Positions 34,377-47,909 are shown, counted from the first letter of the stretch. The stretch is 64,000 nucleotides of DNA from Siderastrea siderea (GCA_964030785.1 OZ034975.1:38117569-38181568); one strand, 5' to 3'. Translations and numbers: made by a program. The notes: generated by a model not told the origin, from the sequence alone.

Positions 34377-37300
34377 GAAATTTTTTTTATGTATCATGCA
34401 ACTTTTTTATATATATCATGTTCCAAGCATTTTATACCTCGTTCTATACAAAGTGTAAACGTAAGGCAAGAAATATACACCTCACATATCTTTTCATCTC
34501 GAGAGCAGTGTCCATAACTGGCCAGAAAACTGCCAGCCCAGAGCCATGCATAAATACCTTGTATGCCTCGTTCTATAAGCGTCAGTCGAACAAAGGCTCT
34601 CTTACTTAAAACGGCAAGGCAGAAAAATTGAAATTCCGGAGCCCTAAGGCGAACGCTCTAACTTGCTAACAAAACTGCTAGCTAAACTCCCAACATTTTT
34701 CTAATTTTACTTTTCATCATTTTTGTGTTATAATCTGCTTTGAGAATTCACGGCTAAATTTTATTACTTTAGTGTCCCAATTACTTTCTTTTGGAGCTAA
34801 ACCAAGAGGCTCTCAAGTCTCAATGGGGTTAACCATTAGCCGTAAAACGACCAAACATTTAGTCGTCACGCGAATAAAATTGAATAACTTCAACCGCTAG
34901 TCGTAAAAAAAGTCAACCTTAAAAACGTTCGTAGCCACGATTTCTCAGAGTTTGAAAGTTTCAAGATCTCTTGTTAAGACTGTTTTTGTGGCTTGTTTCG
35001 TGGCCAGGGCAGTACACATTCTGCCCTGGTGCCGAAAGAAAAGCAAAATTACAATTCCTATAATAATCACTTGTTTTTATTTTTAAATTTTTCATCCCGG
35101 AATGGTCCTTAAACCTTAAATGTGTATTACCACAATGGAAATAAAGCTGCCCTTAACTCTAAACTCATACGAAAACCCTAAAAAGTACATCAGATTCATT
35201 GTGTTGGACATAGGTTAACTTTTTGCATTTGTTTCCGACAGAAACATTTTTGCACTAGGTTAATATCAAACAAAATCTGTTTTTCTGGTTACCAAAATGC
35301 AAAACAAAAAAACAAAAAAAACTGCAGTTCAGTTCTATTTCCCTCGTTTATTTAATTTCCGACGATGAAAACTTGTTCAGTCTTCTCTTAGAGAAAGGTT
35401 GTAGGTATTTGATTAAAATGAATGAAAAATATGCTGGGGTGCCCCTCCTTGCACGAGGTGAAATTTGAATTAACCAATCAGCATTCAGTAGGCGGGAAAA
35501 ACTGTGGTGTCCTGACATCACGCAGATCTTGTGCCCTTCGCTTCGATTTCTGCGTGATCAGCGAAGTTTATGCTGTGGAAGTGCGGTTTTATTTCAGCGT
35601 TTTCTTCGAATTTATACCGCTTGCCTTACTTCAGTTTATTAAAAGTCACAACTGTTTGCAATTATATGGACTGGATGAGCAACCAGGATCGAGTCAAAAA
35701 ACTTTTTCTGCGGCGAGAGACTTCGCTAACTGGACTTGAATGCGAAGGAGGTGGTAAAAGGTTTTCTCTTGTTCTACTGAATATTATTTTTCACACGAAA
35801 CTTCACTTTCCTTTCACTCTCCTTGGCCTTGTTTATCACATGGATGTCCGCTAACTGAGCAGCTCTGAGTAGCGTCGGGTATAATCCGTCTTCTGTCCTT
35901 GTAAAGATCTTCGGTCACTTCACACTTGTTTTCATCGTGTACTTCATGTCTGGTTTTAATTGACACCAACCTCCAGCTGTGCCTGCAGCTGTGATTGCCT
36001 GTTGTCAAAATTGTCGTTGCATCTCAACGAGATTGGTCTTATCTGTTAGGGAAAAATGTTCTGTTCATCAGATCAGCGATACATCATAAATGTTTGACGA
36101 ATTTGATCCACGGTCGTTGTATGGGTGCGCTACACAGCTGATTCTTCAAATTGGAAATAGGCAAGTTTGTAAAATTTTCCACATACCCGGAGACGAATGA
36201 AAAGCTCGTAGTCAAAAGCCGCAGGAAATTAACTCTTCTTCTCAAAAGGCAAAACTCACCTGAAATTCAGGCCAGGTAAAAACAACAAGCGGACCGCCGA
36301 GGAAAGTAAAAATAATTATTACCTAGCCCGTCTTTCGGTAAGTGGATAGTTAACTTGACTAACTTGGATTGGAACGGTAATCGCAGGAATAATGTTTATT
36401 TAGGCAAATATTGATATGTCTATTTTTTTTCTCGCTTCAATTTCCACGCCAGGTAAGGCATTCTTTAGAACTTGCAATCAATCGACTTTTACAGACAGAG
36501 AGCAAAGAGAGGAAAAAGTGTAATTTCTCACGAAATTTCAAGAAGATTTAAGAGGCAACGTCCACTAAGACCGAGCGAAATCGAAAATATGTGGCACATG
36601 ATGAAAAATCAAAATTCTCCGTTTTTCGCCCAGAGATACCTCATGGTAGCTCTAGAAACGTGGTGGCATTTTTTGCTGAGAAACTATTTTTAATCCTCCA
36701 AAAAAATTAAAAAACCGTCAACGCACTACGTGTCTCTACAAACACCCCGAATAAACGCGAATCATACCTTCTCGTAAACTTCGCTCTGTTTAATTCGCGT
36801 CATAGAACAATCCTGTTTTGAGCTTAGAAATTTGCGGTTGAAGAGTTTACAAGTAATTTGAGTCAAATTATTCTTTTGTGGATTAATTTTCAAGGTCATG
36901 GCAGGCTGCTGAAAACCACTAAAATTCGCTTGCTTTGAATTCTCAATTTGGCACAGTTTTTCAAGAGAACGTTTCCCTCCCCGGTAAAACACCGAATCAC
37001 TTGAAATTCAGAATTCTTGAAAGAGGAAATGCCGTTCTTAAACCAGGTTTAAAAATTAGTTTCGGGCTTTTTATCAGCGCCGAGTACAAACGCTCTCAAA
37101 ATCCCGATAATTACAACATTAACACGTCAACATTTGGCACATATCTCCAACCAAAAAACCGAAAATGTGGACATTTCTTCTATTTTGGTTGGTATTCGGT
37201 TGTAATCCACAGCGGAAAGGTAATGTCTAGCTCACCTGAATATGGTATTGTCTAAATATCAGGTTCTGTGCGTACTCTTTCATAATAACCATCTTGGCGT

Positions 37301-38206
37301 CCGGGGTCAACAACATCACTGAAGCATCGCGTATTGGCAATCAACCCAACTGACTTATTTCCAAAATACCGTCGTTAGCAATTCCTTAGGGTTGCTTTGA
37401 TCTGTAGTTAAGATTGGCCCACTTTTATAAGTCCCGAAAACCCGAGGCAAACACAATTCTTTGAGTCTAAAGTTGATATATATCAATAATTTTCTTTCTT
37501 TTCTTTTTTGACTTACGCATTCTGTTAAAAAGGCTTCTTTCTGAGAAGTTAAAAAAAATCGTATAGAGCTCGTATAGAGCTCGTTTAGAGGGCTGTAGTT
37601 ACATTTCGGGAGGAATCGTGACACCAACACCGACAGACTGTGTTGTGGCTAGTGTTAAAGCATTTCAGCGGTTCAATAAGCAACCGATTCCCCTCGAGAT
37701 TCAGGCTTTCAAGCGTAAGAGTTCGCAAAATCTAAATATGCATTTGCTGTACATGTAAAAGGCGAGCGGTTGATTCAAGAGAACTTGAAGAACTGAGCCC
37801 TAGGATTCACACTAGTGTAAGTAGATTTCTCTTTTGAGTTTTGTATTAGCCTTATAATTAGATCTTGTTTGGAGCGGTTATTTATTCCTGATCTGTTGTT
37901 TACAGGGAATTTATACGCTGAAGTTGTAGTGAAGTCGAAATAGCTAGCAGAAACCGGACTGGGACGAAGAAATTGGCAGACATGTTAAATCGGACAGAAA
38001 AGTCGATGTGCTAACTTGGTACTTGAAATCAGGTGTCAGGCACTGTTGTCACACATAATAAAGAGATCGTAAATGAGGAGATAGGCAACGAGCAGGAGCA
38101 TATGTCAGGAACATGGTCAGAACAAAGACTAACAACGAAAAACTCACCTTTGTGGGACTAAGATTATTTTTAAAAAATGTTAAACTATTAAAATAGTCTA
38201 GCGTCA
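34377..38206. other. Gene-poor stretch (presumed intron of the Ig gene)
   Basis: I read both strands and found no supported exon or complete element. Short unrelated frames exist, but none has family motifs or paired splice sites. A possible spliced 5' leader pattern occurs at 37818 (GTAAGTAG) to 37907 (TTTACAG). Confidence 0.4.
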
Positions 38207-38431
38207 GGGCCCGGTTGCATAAACAAACTTAAGATTAAGTGGGAATTTCTGCAGCTGCTCCCTGTTTTCCGGAGGATTTTTCGCACCGTCATTGTGTTTC
38301 GTATACTCTTCAATCCGCCTTCGGCCGATTTATCCATAACAGCGTGCCAAAAAAAAGAAATTCCTCCGGAACACAGGGAATGGTCGCAGAAATTCCCTCC
38401 TAATCTTAAGTTGCTTTATGCAATTGGGCCC
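38207..38431. mobile_element. Fold-back MITE, 225 bp, ends GGGCCCGGTTGCATAAA
   Basis: Left arm: GGGCCCGGTTGCATAAAC, CTTAAGATTA, GGGAATTTCTGC, TCCCTGTTTTCCGGAGGA. The right arm is the inverse complement with minor changes (CCTCCGGAACACAGGGA, GCAGAAATTCCC, TAATCTTAAG, TTTATGCAATTGGGCCC). The arms are about 75 bp with a spacer of about 70 bp. Confidence 0.8.
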
Positions 38432-38602
38432 AGGCCTCAAAAGGTGAATGCAAAATGACATAATTTGCTAAAGAAGAAGTACTCTTTTTGCGAAGCATTG
38501 ATTAAGAATTTGATAACTCTCAACTTCTTAAGCTGGCTAGCAAGCGAGCGAAAAATCAATATATGTTGGCTAGGAAGCCAGCGAAAAATTGTTAATGTTT
38601 AA

Positions 38603-39110
38603 GTGACAATCTCTGTAAAAGCGGTCCGCTGCATTTCGGGTCAGAAAATCAATTTCCTTCAAACTTTACCCACGAAACTATCTTAGTCTAAAAGTAAACA
38701 TAAGCATTATTATTTTTGTGAATGTTACAAAATAATTTTTTTCTAAGCCAAAATCGCCCGCACCGTGAGGTGGCGATTTTTGGCGATTGACCCAAAATTA
38801 GGGAGTTTTGGCGGTCTCGCTACTTCAAAATGTAGCGATTTCTGGAGTGGTATTTATTTTTTTGTATTAGACTATTCCTTGAATAGTACTTTGATGTTAA
38901 TTTTAGCACGATTAATCGAAGTTTACTGCATGAAAGAAATTTTTTTCGAAGGCTCTCTCGCCATTAACGCCAATGAAGAAAAGATGCAAACTTTAAATTC
39001 GTTATTACGCAAAAGTCCAACTCCTTGAACACAATTTTTCTATTCAGACCAACTAATCTTACATCAAATAGCATGTAAATATAAAACTATATTGTGGTTT
39101 AAGCGAATTT
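38603..39110 (+). repeat. Left terminal inverted repeat of TTAA element 2
   Basis: Pairs with 47910-48423 in inverse orientation. Matching blocks include TCAGAAAATCAATTTCCTTC, CTAAGCCAAAATCGC, CACTTCAAAATGTAGC-type text and ATTGTGGTTTAAGCGA at the inner end. Confidence 0.85.
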
Positions 39111-42100
39111 AAAAAACAGGTGGTCACGAAGTTTAGTGCTTTTTGCAACTTGGTGCCAACTATAGCCCACACTCGAAGAACGTTAAACGAACAAATTTTG
39201 ATGTTATTGAAGTGTTTTTGGTCTGCACCCTTCCCTAAAGGAAAAATGATGATGGAACATTACTAATTACGGAATTTTATCATGTTGCGACTCTTCGGCA
39301 CAATCGGAATAACGGCGGAGAATCCCTGATTCGCTCCTACGTGATTGAACCAAAACTTACCAGCGACGTCTCTTCAAGGCGAGAGCGCTTCTACCGCTGC
39401 TTTTCCTCTTTGCATGGCGAATATCTGATTTAAATGGATCAACTGGGACCACGAGGAAAGATTTCAGGAAAAGAGACATGCCATTTGAATTGTCTTTAGA
39501 TCGAGTAAATTTTGATTCAAAAACAACTAAATCGAAAGAGCCCGGTCGAGTAACGCAATAAGAGGTCATGTCACATTGCTGTCTGACTTAAATAATTAGT
39601 CGTCGCAAATATTCCATAAAAGTCACGAAATGTTAGGCGATTCTCACAAGCACAATATGGACCTCATATATTTGCCTCTATGTAACAATTAAGGTAAAAT
39701 AGTGCATAAAAACATTTTTTCTTCGTACCTGTACCTAAGGTTTATACGTAAAACCATTCTGCTAGAAAGCAAATGGCCTGTCTTTGTGCAGCCGCCCGCA
39801 CTCCGGAGTGCGGGCGGCCGTACACAGGCTAGAAAGCAAAATCACGTCACTAGAAAACTCGAAAGAATTGCTTTACTTAACCTTAGTGACTGTTCACTAG
39901 CCACTAATAAAGGGCATCTTTTGGATAGTACACTTTTCTTGCGTGTTGAATGTAAGTCCGTTTCAATAAATGCATTGCGTGACAGAACTATTTGTCACAC
40001 AGTCAACCTGGTTTTACCGCGGACCTCCCGTTTTGTTTAGCGCAAAAGGTAACGAAAATTGACCTATAACGTTAACGCTGCCTGGAGACATAAAAAAGGA
40101 ACGAACTAACACTGTGTATGCGAAATGCGTGCAATGTGGCATTTTGTCCCATCACATGTGCGTGCCTGTATGGGGCGGGGGAATCTCATACAAAATTATC
40201 GGGAGTACTGTTTAAACTCCATGGTTGGTACCACTTAAGGTGTTTAAATCTGAAGCCAACACAATGTAGTTATCGCGGTGCCTTTATTAAGGTAATAATC
40301 TTACAAAGAAAGTATGACCAGAACTACTTCCTTCCTCCTAGGTCTAAACTTTACGTCCCCTAAACGAGATTCTGATACCTCTTAAGGGGTCCCTTTCACG
40401 AGTTTCGACGCATCGCCCAGAATGCTATTGTCATTTGCGACATGTACTTACAGCGCCTGATTTTAGGACGCGCGGCATAATAATTTGCATGTTCAGAACA
40501 AGTCGGCTGTGATTGGTCAGAAGACCTTACCTTTGGGAATACCTCGAGTCTCTTCGCGATTCCACTGCTGTCAATCAAACGGTTGGAAGCGTGAAACAAA
40601 TTTCAAGGTGCGAGAAAGTGAACAATTGGGCCCTAATTAGGCCGCGCTCTCTATTCAAACCTTTTGAATAGAGAGATTCGTCAAAGAGTTCGCGAGCAAA
40701 TTTTATCATGGACTGTCTAAACGTTATCTGAAATAGTTTATGCAAACCAAGCAGTTTTAAAGCGGTTGAGGCCAGCGCGAAGCATTACCTGCCCGCCACG
40801 AGAGAAGAGCCAAAAATTATTTCTCGCGCTTTGCAGGAATTGCATTGGCAAAAAAACCCCGGGCTGTCGGTATGTGTGTTGACTAGCGAGCTTGAAGCGC
40901 GAAAGGTTAGCCACGCGCGACTTAAAAGGGCCAAAAATTTGACTCACGCTTTGCAAAAAATCATTTGCCCTGTTTGTCTACAGGCCTGTTTGTGTTTAGC
41001 GAGCTTCATCGCGCTTCATGAATCACTTCAGCGCGAAGAATTAAACCGCGCGCGACTAGACCGGTGCGCGACAAATTTTGACGCGCGTCATTTTATGACT
41101 TTACAAACGGATCGCGGTTATTGGAAATTACGCTCGCTCCCTTAGCACCGCTTAACAACGCATAATCTTATCAACGCAGGAAGACAAAGAGAAAAGTGAA
41201 ATAAACAAGCCTTACTTTCTTTATTGTGTGATCATAAATAAACAAGCGCCCGCCTCAAACCGGTCCACGCCATGAATTACCCTTGGGGGAATTAACATTC
41301 TATTGTTCGCAAAAATAATTATTCAATTTTGGATCCGTTTAGATCGATCAAAAGATATAAAAGGTTGGCTTTGATTTCAACTCATTGAGTTGCTAAACAA
41401 CTTCTTAGAGACAACATGTCAAACGTAGGTCGAACCAGTAGATAAACCCTATGCGTTTGCTGTTGTCGAAAGTAACTCAAGCAAAGCGGTAATGCCTTAT
41501 AGTACCCTGTGTCAACAGGTGTCTATTAAAATAATGCTTTTGCGTGAACAAAGCATTTAAAAGGTTTTTAATTACGCCAATAATCATCTGGATCATACTA
41601 GAAAGGGGAATATGCTTCTATGCGTGGTCAAGATGTGCGAGGTGTTCGTTAAGCTGTTTATGATCGCAGTTATCGTGGAGACGTAACATCTGCGTAACAT
41701 ACAGCGATCGCGAAAACACGTGTGTGTGTGTCTTTTTTTGGGATTTTTTTGCGGAATTCTGGTGTTATTATCAGTTTCTCACACTTTACTAACTCACACC
41801 GCAATACAATGCTTAATTACAATGGCTTGCGCTCTATTGTTTATGGAGGCGGAGTTATGAATTCATTAGAACACTCGCGGGAAGTTTGAAAGCGGTCAAA
41901 TCAACTCCCGTGGGGGGCTCTGTGGGACGTATTTGCATGTAAGTTCAGTTTTGCGGGAGTTGGTTTCAGAAAAGCTGAAATCGATAATACTTCCAACTGT
42001 CAGATTTGCGCGAAAACTCGGCAAGTGAGTCTTTAAATGTCAAGCATAAATAGCCATATGAACGCTAACTTGCTTACATCTTATTTCTCGAGATTTTCAA

Positions 42101-42990
42101 TCTAAAAGTGTCGGTCCCGTACAGACGGAGCGTAAAAATATAGAGCTACATTTGAGGTCGAAAACGATAATGCTTCCCAAACAGCTACACACCTAAAAAC
42201 AGTCGCATTTGCTTTATTAACATCCCTTCTACAAAAGCCATATGAACGCTAACCAGTAAACTTAACCGTTTTCCCGTAAAATTAAAACTTCCGAGTGGTG
42301 CAGACCGGTTTTGCCCAACTTTCTTTGTTATTTTGTGTACTTTCGCTAACGAGCTTTCAAATGTTCGCGCAAGAAAGGGCGTAAAAGTCCCGGATGTGTC
42401 GCGGCATTCTGGGCGATGGAGCCTTTCTATGGGTGTCTCCCCCCCCCCCCCACCACCAGCCCCTTGGAAAATCCGTACACTTTACATTTTTCAATGTAAT
42501 GCAACTGAATCGCAAACCAGGTACAACCAAAGGTATCTTTAGACAAATAATTCCTATGTATAAAACACTAGAGGCAGCTATTCAGTGGAGTTCCCCAGCC
42601 CGACTCTGCTGTTCAGTACTACTTTCCATACTAACCATACATATGTTTCGTTTCGTAGTGTATCGATTAACAAACTAAATATATAAAATGCATCCACACC
42701 CAAAATTATAGAAACAGGAATATATGGAATTTCTTTCCACGTCTTCAGGGAGCACCCATAGCTGAAACTGAATCAAGCGACGAAATCAAAGAAATAAAGG
42801 CGTCTTCTGCTAACCAGTAGAAAACATCTACTAAATTCCTTAAAGTAGCTTTCATTGTTCTCTGTTTGATAAATATAATTGTTGGGAAAATGGTGGTTTT
42901 CCGCCCACACGCACTTAAGATGTAACAACAACAACAACAACAACAACACAATACAGGATTACTGATTGTGAAAACGTGTTTTAACATTGG
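39111..42990. other. Non-coding interior of TTAA element 2, left part
   Basis: Roughly 3.9 kb without a recognised gene. It contains the fold-back insertion at 39774-39827, a 29-bp hairpin at 40647-40675 (CTCTCTATTCAAA and its complement), and a G+C-rich repetitive patch near 40740-41110 with several GCGCGA motifs. A TATA-like AGATATAAAAGG at 41353 lies about 55 bp upstream of an ATG with a short frame. A C homopolymer sits at about 42440 and a (CAA)n microsatellite at 42923-42948. Confidence 0.4.
39761..39840. mobile_element. Tiny fold-back insertion flanked by 13-bp direct repeats
   Basis: GCTAGAAAGCAAA occurs at 39761-39773 and 39828-39840. The 54 bp between consist of a perfect 28-bp palindrome, GCCGCCCGCACTCC with its complement, plus a partial outer stem. 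It looks like a very small hairpin element with a target duplication, inserted in TTAA element 2. Confidence 0.6.
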
Positions 42991-43011
42991 TCGAAAGCTT
43001 GCCCTAAACGT

Positions 43012-46000
43012 TTAGGTGCTCAGGCAGCTACAGTCTAATACCATTTCGGTTGGTTTCTTCACGAGTTCCGACTTTGTGCCCCTTATTTTAAATCTAATTT
43101 CAAAGTAGGTACAAATTTCTCTAAGCATCTTAACTTTGAAAGAAGAAAGTTTATTTTCTGCGACCATCTCACAAAGGTTATACACATCGTACATCACCGG
43201 GTGGATGACACTAATTTCAGACACGACGGCATCATGAATTTCGTCGAATACGTTTTCATCTTGTCTGCGTGCATGCTCCTCTTCAGTTTCTTCATCAAGA
43301 TCATCAGTGACTTCGTCTGGGGTGAATTCTTTTCGGCCTGTCAGCCTTTGCCTGGCAGAAAGTCTCGAGAAAAAACCCTGAACTTGAAGCTTGGTAAGCC
43401 ACTCAGTTCGGGTGAACATTCTTTCTCCCTTTGCGTTTCTAGCTCTCCGCATGTCATCTGGCACTTGCGCAGGATCCTCTTTTCTTATAGTTTGCTGACT
43501 TCGTCTGGGGTGAATTCTTTTCGGCCTGTCAGCCTTTGCCTGGCAGAAAGTCTCGAGAAAAAACCCTGAACTTGAAGCTTGGTAAACCACTCAGTTCGGG
43601 TGAACATTCTTTCTCCCTTTGCGTTTCTAGCTCTCCGCATGTCATCTGGCACTTGCGCAGGATCCTCTTTTCTTCCAGTTTGCTGTCCAATTTCAGACTT
43701 TTTCTGCAGATAGTCACGCACCTTTTTAGAAAACCGCTTTTGAGTGGATCGTGACTTGTGAAGTGCCCATCCCATTTCAAGCAAGTCGGCTTCACTTGTT
43801 TCCAATTCTCCCTCACCGACATTGTAAGATGTTTTAGTGTCACTCAAAGAAATCGTCTGGAAACGTTGAACCCAATCTATCCGCAATTGGTCATAAAGGC
43901 CAACTTTTGCCGGTTCTGCAGGGCGGCGGTGCCCAAAGACATTCAAGTGAATGTCCAGTTCTTCAGGACTGCCAAATTCCTCTGTACATCTGGGATCTGG
44001 GCATTCAAAGGAGCTACTATCCACGTCATTGGTTTTATTTTTCTTTGCGGTTCTATCCATTTCTCTTGCTGAGGTTGGGAAAAACGGCTGTTTTACGGTA
44101 AGGCCTGTAGCTTCTTGAGGACTTTGTATAATGCTCTCCCATAAAACACTTTGCCACTGGCAACGTTGGATGACTTCCACGCTCGAACGCCTTCAGGGGT
44201 CAATTCAAAATTGTGAAGCGAACTGTAATTTGGGATCTTATTTATTTTCAAAGTTCTGCTGTCTTCGTTAACACAACAAACTGCGGCTGTCGTTCCACGA
44301 ACTGGTATTTTCATCAAAGAAACATGCATGTCTTCAGCTGTAATGACATCATTCCCTTCATTGCAATAACGCCTAATGGCTGCTTTCATTGGACACAGTC
44401 TTCTGTCGCAAACGTCTTTTCCGTATTGCGGCTCAGAATGATCATGCCTCAAGACTTCAATACCTTGACGTTTTCCAAGGTCTCTCAAAGAAGATATCAG
44501 GCAACTGTTATGGTAGCATCCCGCCTCGTCTGACCTAAAGTAAGCCTTTGTGATGCCAGGGTTGCTGCTTTTAATAACTGAAAGCAAGTTCTCAAGGATG
44601 GAGAGAACCGCAAACCAATCCTGGCTGCAACTGTTGAACAAATGGGCATACGATGTGGTTTTCAGCGTATCTGTGTGCTTAGTAATGACACTGGATATAT
44701 GCCAGTTTATGCCCCGCTTCCCGAACCATTCGAACTGTTTTTCGCGAAACTTCATCTGAATAAACTTCATTGCCCAGTCTTCTATTACAAACACCTCGTT
44801 TTCTTGTAGAGAAAGCTTGCTTGCTCTGATCCTGGTTTTGTGTCCAAATGACATGAGCCTTCCACTCCCTGATCTTAGCTGCTGCAGCGTCTGCTTCATA
44901 TCGAAGATCATCTTCTTTCTCTTTGTTGTTTATTTTGGAGGAACACTTGATAATCGCCGACTGGACGTCCTGAACCACTCCCTTTAGTGCTTGACAATCG
45001 TTGCATACATGATCATGACTGTGGTTGCAGTATGTTCGATAACTTGCGTCATCTTTATCACTCAAGGCAAATGCTCTGCAATGATCGGGACACTTGCTCT
45101 CTTCTTGGCAGTGATCACGGTAAGTTGTCTTTAAGTATAACTTACTATCTCGAAGCTTCCTTCTCGTTTGCGAACACCACTTTTTGTCGGCGCCAACTGC
45201 CTCTAACTCTTCTAAAATCTTGTGAAGCGCTTCGAAGCCATCTGGGCCATCAGCAGCCGTGTTGTCGAGACCTTTAAGAGATTTTCTCTGAGAAACCTCT
45301 TGCACTTCTAAAATTCTCCACATAGTGGCTCGGCTCTTAGGATCAAAGTTATCTTCTCTGCAGTAATCGAGGTACTGACTGATGATGGTACATTTTGCAA
45401 CTGTACGCACTACATTTGGCATAACCAGCTCTTGGCCACTGTCAAGTTTTAGTTTGCTACTTCCAAATGCCACGTCTTGATAAAAATGAGGTCGAGATGT
45501 GAATTCCAAAAAGTGGTCTAACTGGCTGTTGTCTAGTCGGATCCGATGACGTGGTATTTTAGCAACTGGGATGCCGGGACCATGAGAAGCAGTATGAGCT
45601 CGCGCTTTCTTTATTTGCCTGTCACTGAGTGTTTCAAAGGGATGGTGAATGGCTTTCAGCTCGCTTACTGTGAACTTATTGGCATAGATGCTAAGAATTT
45701 GTGTTTTGAGCTTTTTCGAAGGTGCTTAATCCTATAGGCAGAAATTAAACAAGCGCCTCTATGCCAGGATCACTAGCTGTTCCTTCGAATTCACTTCGCT
45801 GCTGCTGAACAGCTTTAAACAGTTTTTCTCCATCACGAGGCGCCATAACTTCACACACTCATTGACAGGCCTGTTTGGCTTTGCTTGAAAATGTTTGTTT
45901 TATAAAGTCACTACTCTCCTCCCAACTTTCTAATTGATACTCCAGTGGTTCAATGTTCTTTCCTACAACTTCCGCCAGGTTCACCATTGATGAATTTAAA

Positions 46001-46206
46001 ACACTAACTGGAAGGCTCTCTTTCTCTTGAGAATCATTTTCTGATTTGCTCTTCACGTCGTCATGACCAGCACCCAAACCAGGAGTCCACTCCACGTCTG
46101 AATCAGCCGCGTAGACCACAGCACGTGGCGTTAAAGGCGAACTTTCATAACTGCGAAAAGCAGCTGAAGCAACTAATTTCGCATCCCTTTGAAAATAAAA
46201 AAACAC
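43012..46206 (-). pseudogene. Multi-domain DDE-type transposase of TTAA element 2, main part, frameshifted
   Basis: Reading from 46190 (after a TTTTCAAAG acceptor) to 43012. First comes an acidic segment (SDVEWTPGLGAG). Next is a conserved block with FTVSELKAIHHPFETLS, GPGIPVAKIPRHRIRLD, QDVAFGSSKLKL and GLDNTAADG, then a Cys/His cluster (CNHSHDHVCNDC). The presumed catalytic core follows: EDWAMKFIQMKF and KRGINWH near 44780, SDEAGCYHN near 44530, SEPQYGKDVCDR near 44440; the acidic residues in DW, SDE and SEP are candidate DDE residues. Then a C2H2 finger (CPDPRCTEEFG...HLNVFGH) and a C-terminal domain (HPVMYDVYNLCEMVAENK). The frame changes near 45850, 45740, 44830 and 44140, and a 188-bp tandem duplication (43308-43683) breaks it again. 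Role: element transposition. I recall the same protein architecture from cnidarian genomes; superfamily unproven. Confidence 0.7.
43308..43683 (-). repeat. 188-bp tandem duplication within the transposase
   Basis: Two adjacent copies (about 43308-43495 and 43496-43683) are nearly identical, for example GACTTCGTCTGGGGTGAATT at 43309 and 43497. Because 188 is not a multiple of three, it shifts the frame. The protein segment RARNAKGERMFTRTEW to RKEFTPDEV is encoded twice, once in each frame, with one Phe/Leu difference. Confidence 0.9.
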
Positions 46207-46489
46207 TAGTTTTAACTCTAAAACAATCTAAAACAGAGTTTTATAGTTCCTACTCAGTTGGATACTTGTGAAAACTGGGTATGGCAAGGGAAATAACACA
46301 TATGTGCACAGGCAGCCCAGCCTTTTTTGCCTCGAGATTGTGGCTCCTAGCCACATTCTGATTGATTCGTATATGAAAAATAACTAAATATGAGTTAAGG
46401 ATACATTTGGCGTGTGATTAGAGAAGGGTGGTATATTGGCGGGAATAAGCACGTGGAAACTGGTAAGCTTAGACTGAGGACTACAAAAA

Positions 46490-47096
46490 TGTTTAGAAAA
46501 ATAACAACGCAGTTGTAACCCTTTCACCCTCTCCATTGTACTTTCTTTGAATAATTATTGCTTGTGGTTGAATTTTGCCACTTGGTGAAGTTTCTTTCAC
46601 ACCTGTTAGCAATCCCTTCCATTGTACCCGCGTCTTCCGCATTGTCTTCAATTTCCTCTGCAACCCAAGGTGACTGGTCGACTGTAGACTGTAATACTTT
46701 CGACACACGCTGCAGATTGCTACAGTATGAAAGGAAAAGAGTCTTAACTTCTTAAGAGCTGCCACGAGCACTTTTTTTTTTAATAGTGAATTCAAAACTG
46801 TTCATTGGTATTCTAAAATAAATCGACGTGCACGTGATCATGTACAAACCTGGGCCGATCGGTACAATTACTCTGTGTAGTTTAATTATTTCCTTTGCCA
46901 TGTTGACGCTCACTACGTTTCGGCTCTTGGTTGCTTTTCTCCCACCACGATGCATAGGATACTGGCATGGCCGCCGCTGCTTCCAGTATTTTCCCAAAGA
47001 ATGACGATGCTTCGGACAAATCATCATTTCATTAACCTTCAAAAACACCTGCTCGTGCAAGAGTACTCCGTCATGTTTTCTCTGGACAAATGGCAC
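46490..47096 (-). pseudogene. N-terminal zinc-binding exons of the element 2 transposase
   Basis: Exon at 47096 to about 46851: PFVQRKHDGVLLHEQVFLKV, then ICPKHRHSLGKYWKQRR and CQYPMHRGG, giving a C-x2-H...C-x3-H pattern, ending KLHRVIVPIGPG next to a GTTTGT donor-like site. The next exon begins after CATACTGTAG (about 46716) with AICSVCRKYY, a C-x2-C pair that would complete a zinc site. Downstream frames then break. The order (Cys/His head, acidic region, catalytic core, C2H2, C-terminal domain) supports one gene from about 47.1 to 43.0 kb. Confidence 0.55.
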
Positions 47097-47909
47097 GAGT
47101 TCAAGTGGGAAGTAATAGAGTCATTGCAATCTCCAAGACGAAAAGTTCAAGGAGGCCTCTTGAATTACCGCAGCTTCCCCTGAACCTGGAGGTTTTGGAC
47201 AAAAAACAAGAAGTCGCCATTTTCACCTGTACATATATACGAATGCGCAAATATCTTGGACCGCCGTGTGATCGTAAACAGCAACAACGTTTGATTGACA
47301 GGTAGGAAATAATTTGTTCACTATTCCTAGCACTTTTCAGTATATTAATTCGGGAAATTGCCAGTATTATTCTACTAAGTTGTTTTTACCGTCCACCTGT
47401 ATATGCTGTAAATTTAGTGCACTAACTGGGATTGTTTATTTGATGCTTGGTTTTGGTTGCGTGACACTTCAAAGTTACATTTTCAAAGTGACACAAATGT
47501 AATAAATTGTATCAAATATGTTTTGCTCGTTCTCCCTTTTTTCAATTCGTTGTTTCGTTTCATCTTTCAAAATGCTATATTTACCTATTGTTTCCGTTAA
47601 CCCAAATTGTTTTAGCTTCCCAAGTGATGAACGTAAAAATAGAGGAATTGTGAACACCGACCGTTCGGTCTAAAGTCCTCTAACGCTTATCACTAAAATA
47701 ATTTTACTGAACTGTGATCAAACACCCGGGCCGTTCCGCTCTCTAAATGATGAATATCCTTTTTAATGCCTTCTCAGAAGTTTTGCAGTCCAAATATATC
47801 TACTGACTCATTGATATTTATATAATATGATTTTCGCTCGTGCGCCTCTTGTTTTGCGGTTGAGGCCACCATGTTCAAAATAACACAACAATTGATGATC
47901 AGCAATGTT

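Noticed and set aside
40831..41145. 104-codon plus-strand frame inside TTAA element 2
   Set aside because: It crosses a GC-rich repetitive patch with recurring GCGCGA motifs and shows no domain.
43012..47096. Frameshifts explained only by sequencing or assembly errors
   Set aside because: Possible for single bases in homopolymers, but the nearby 3.5-kb LINE ORF2 is intact, and the element also carries a 188-bp duplication and diverged TIRs, so real decay is more likely.
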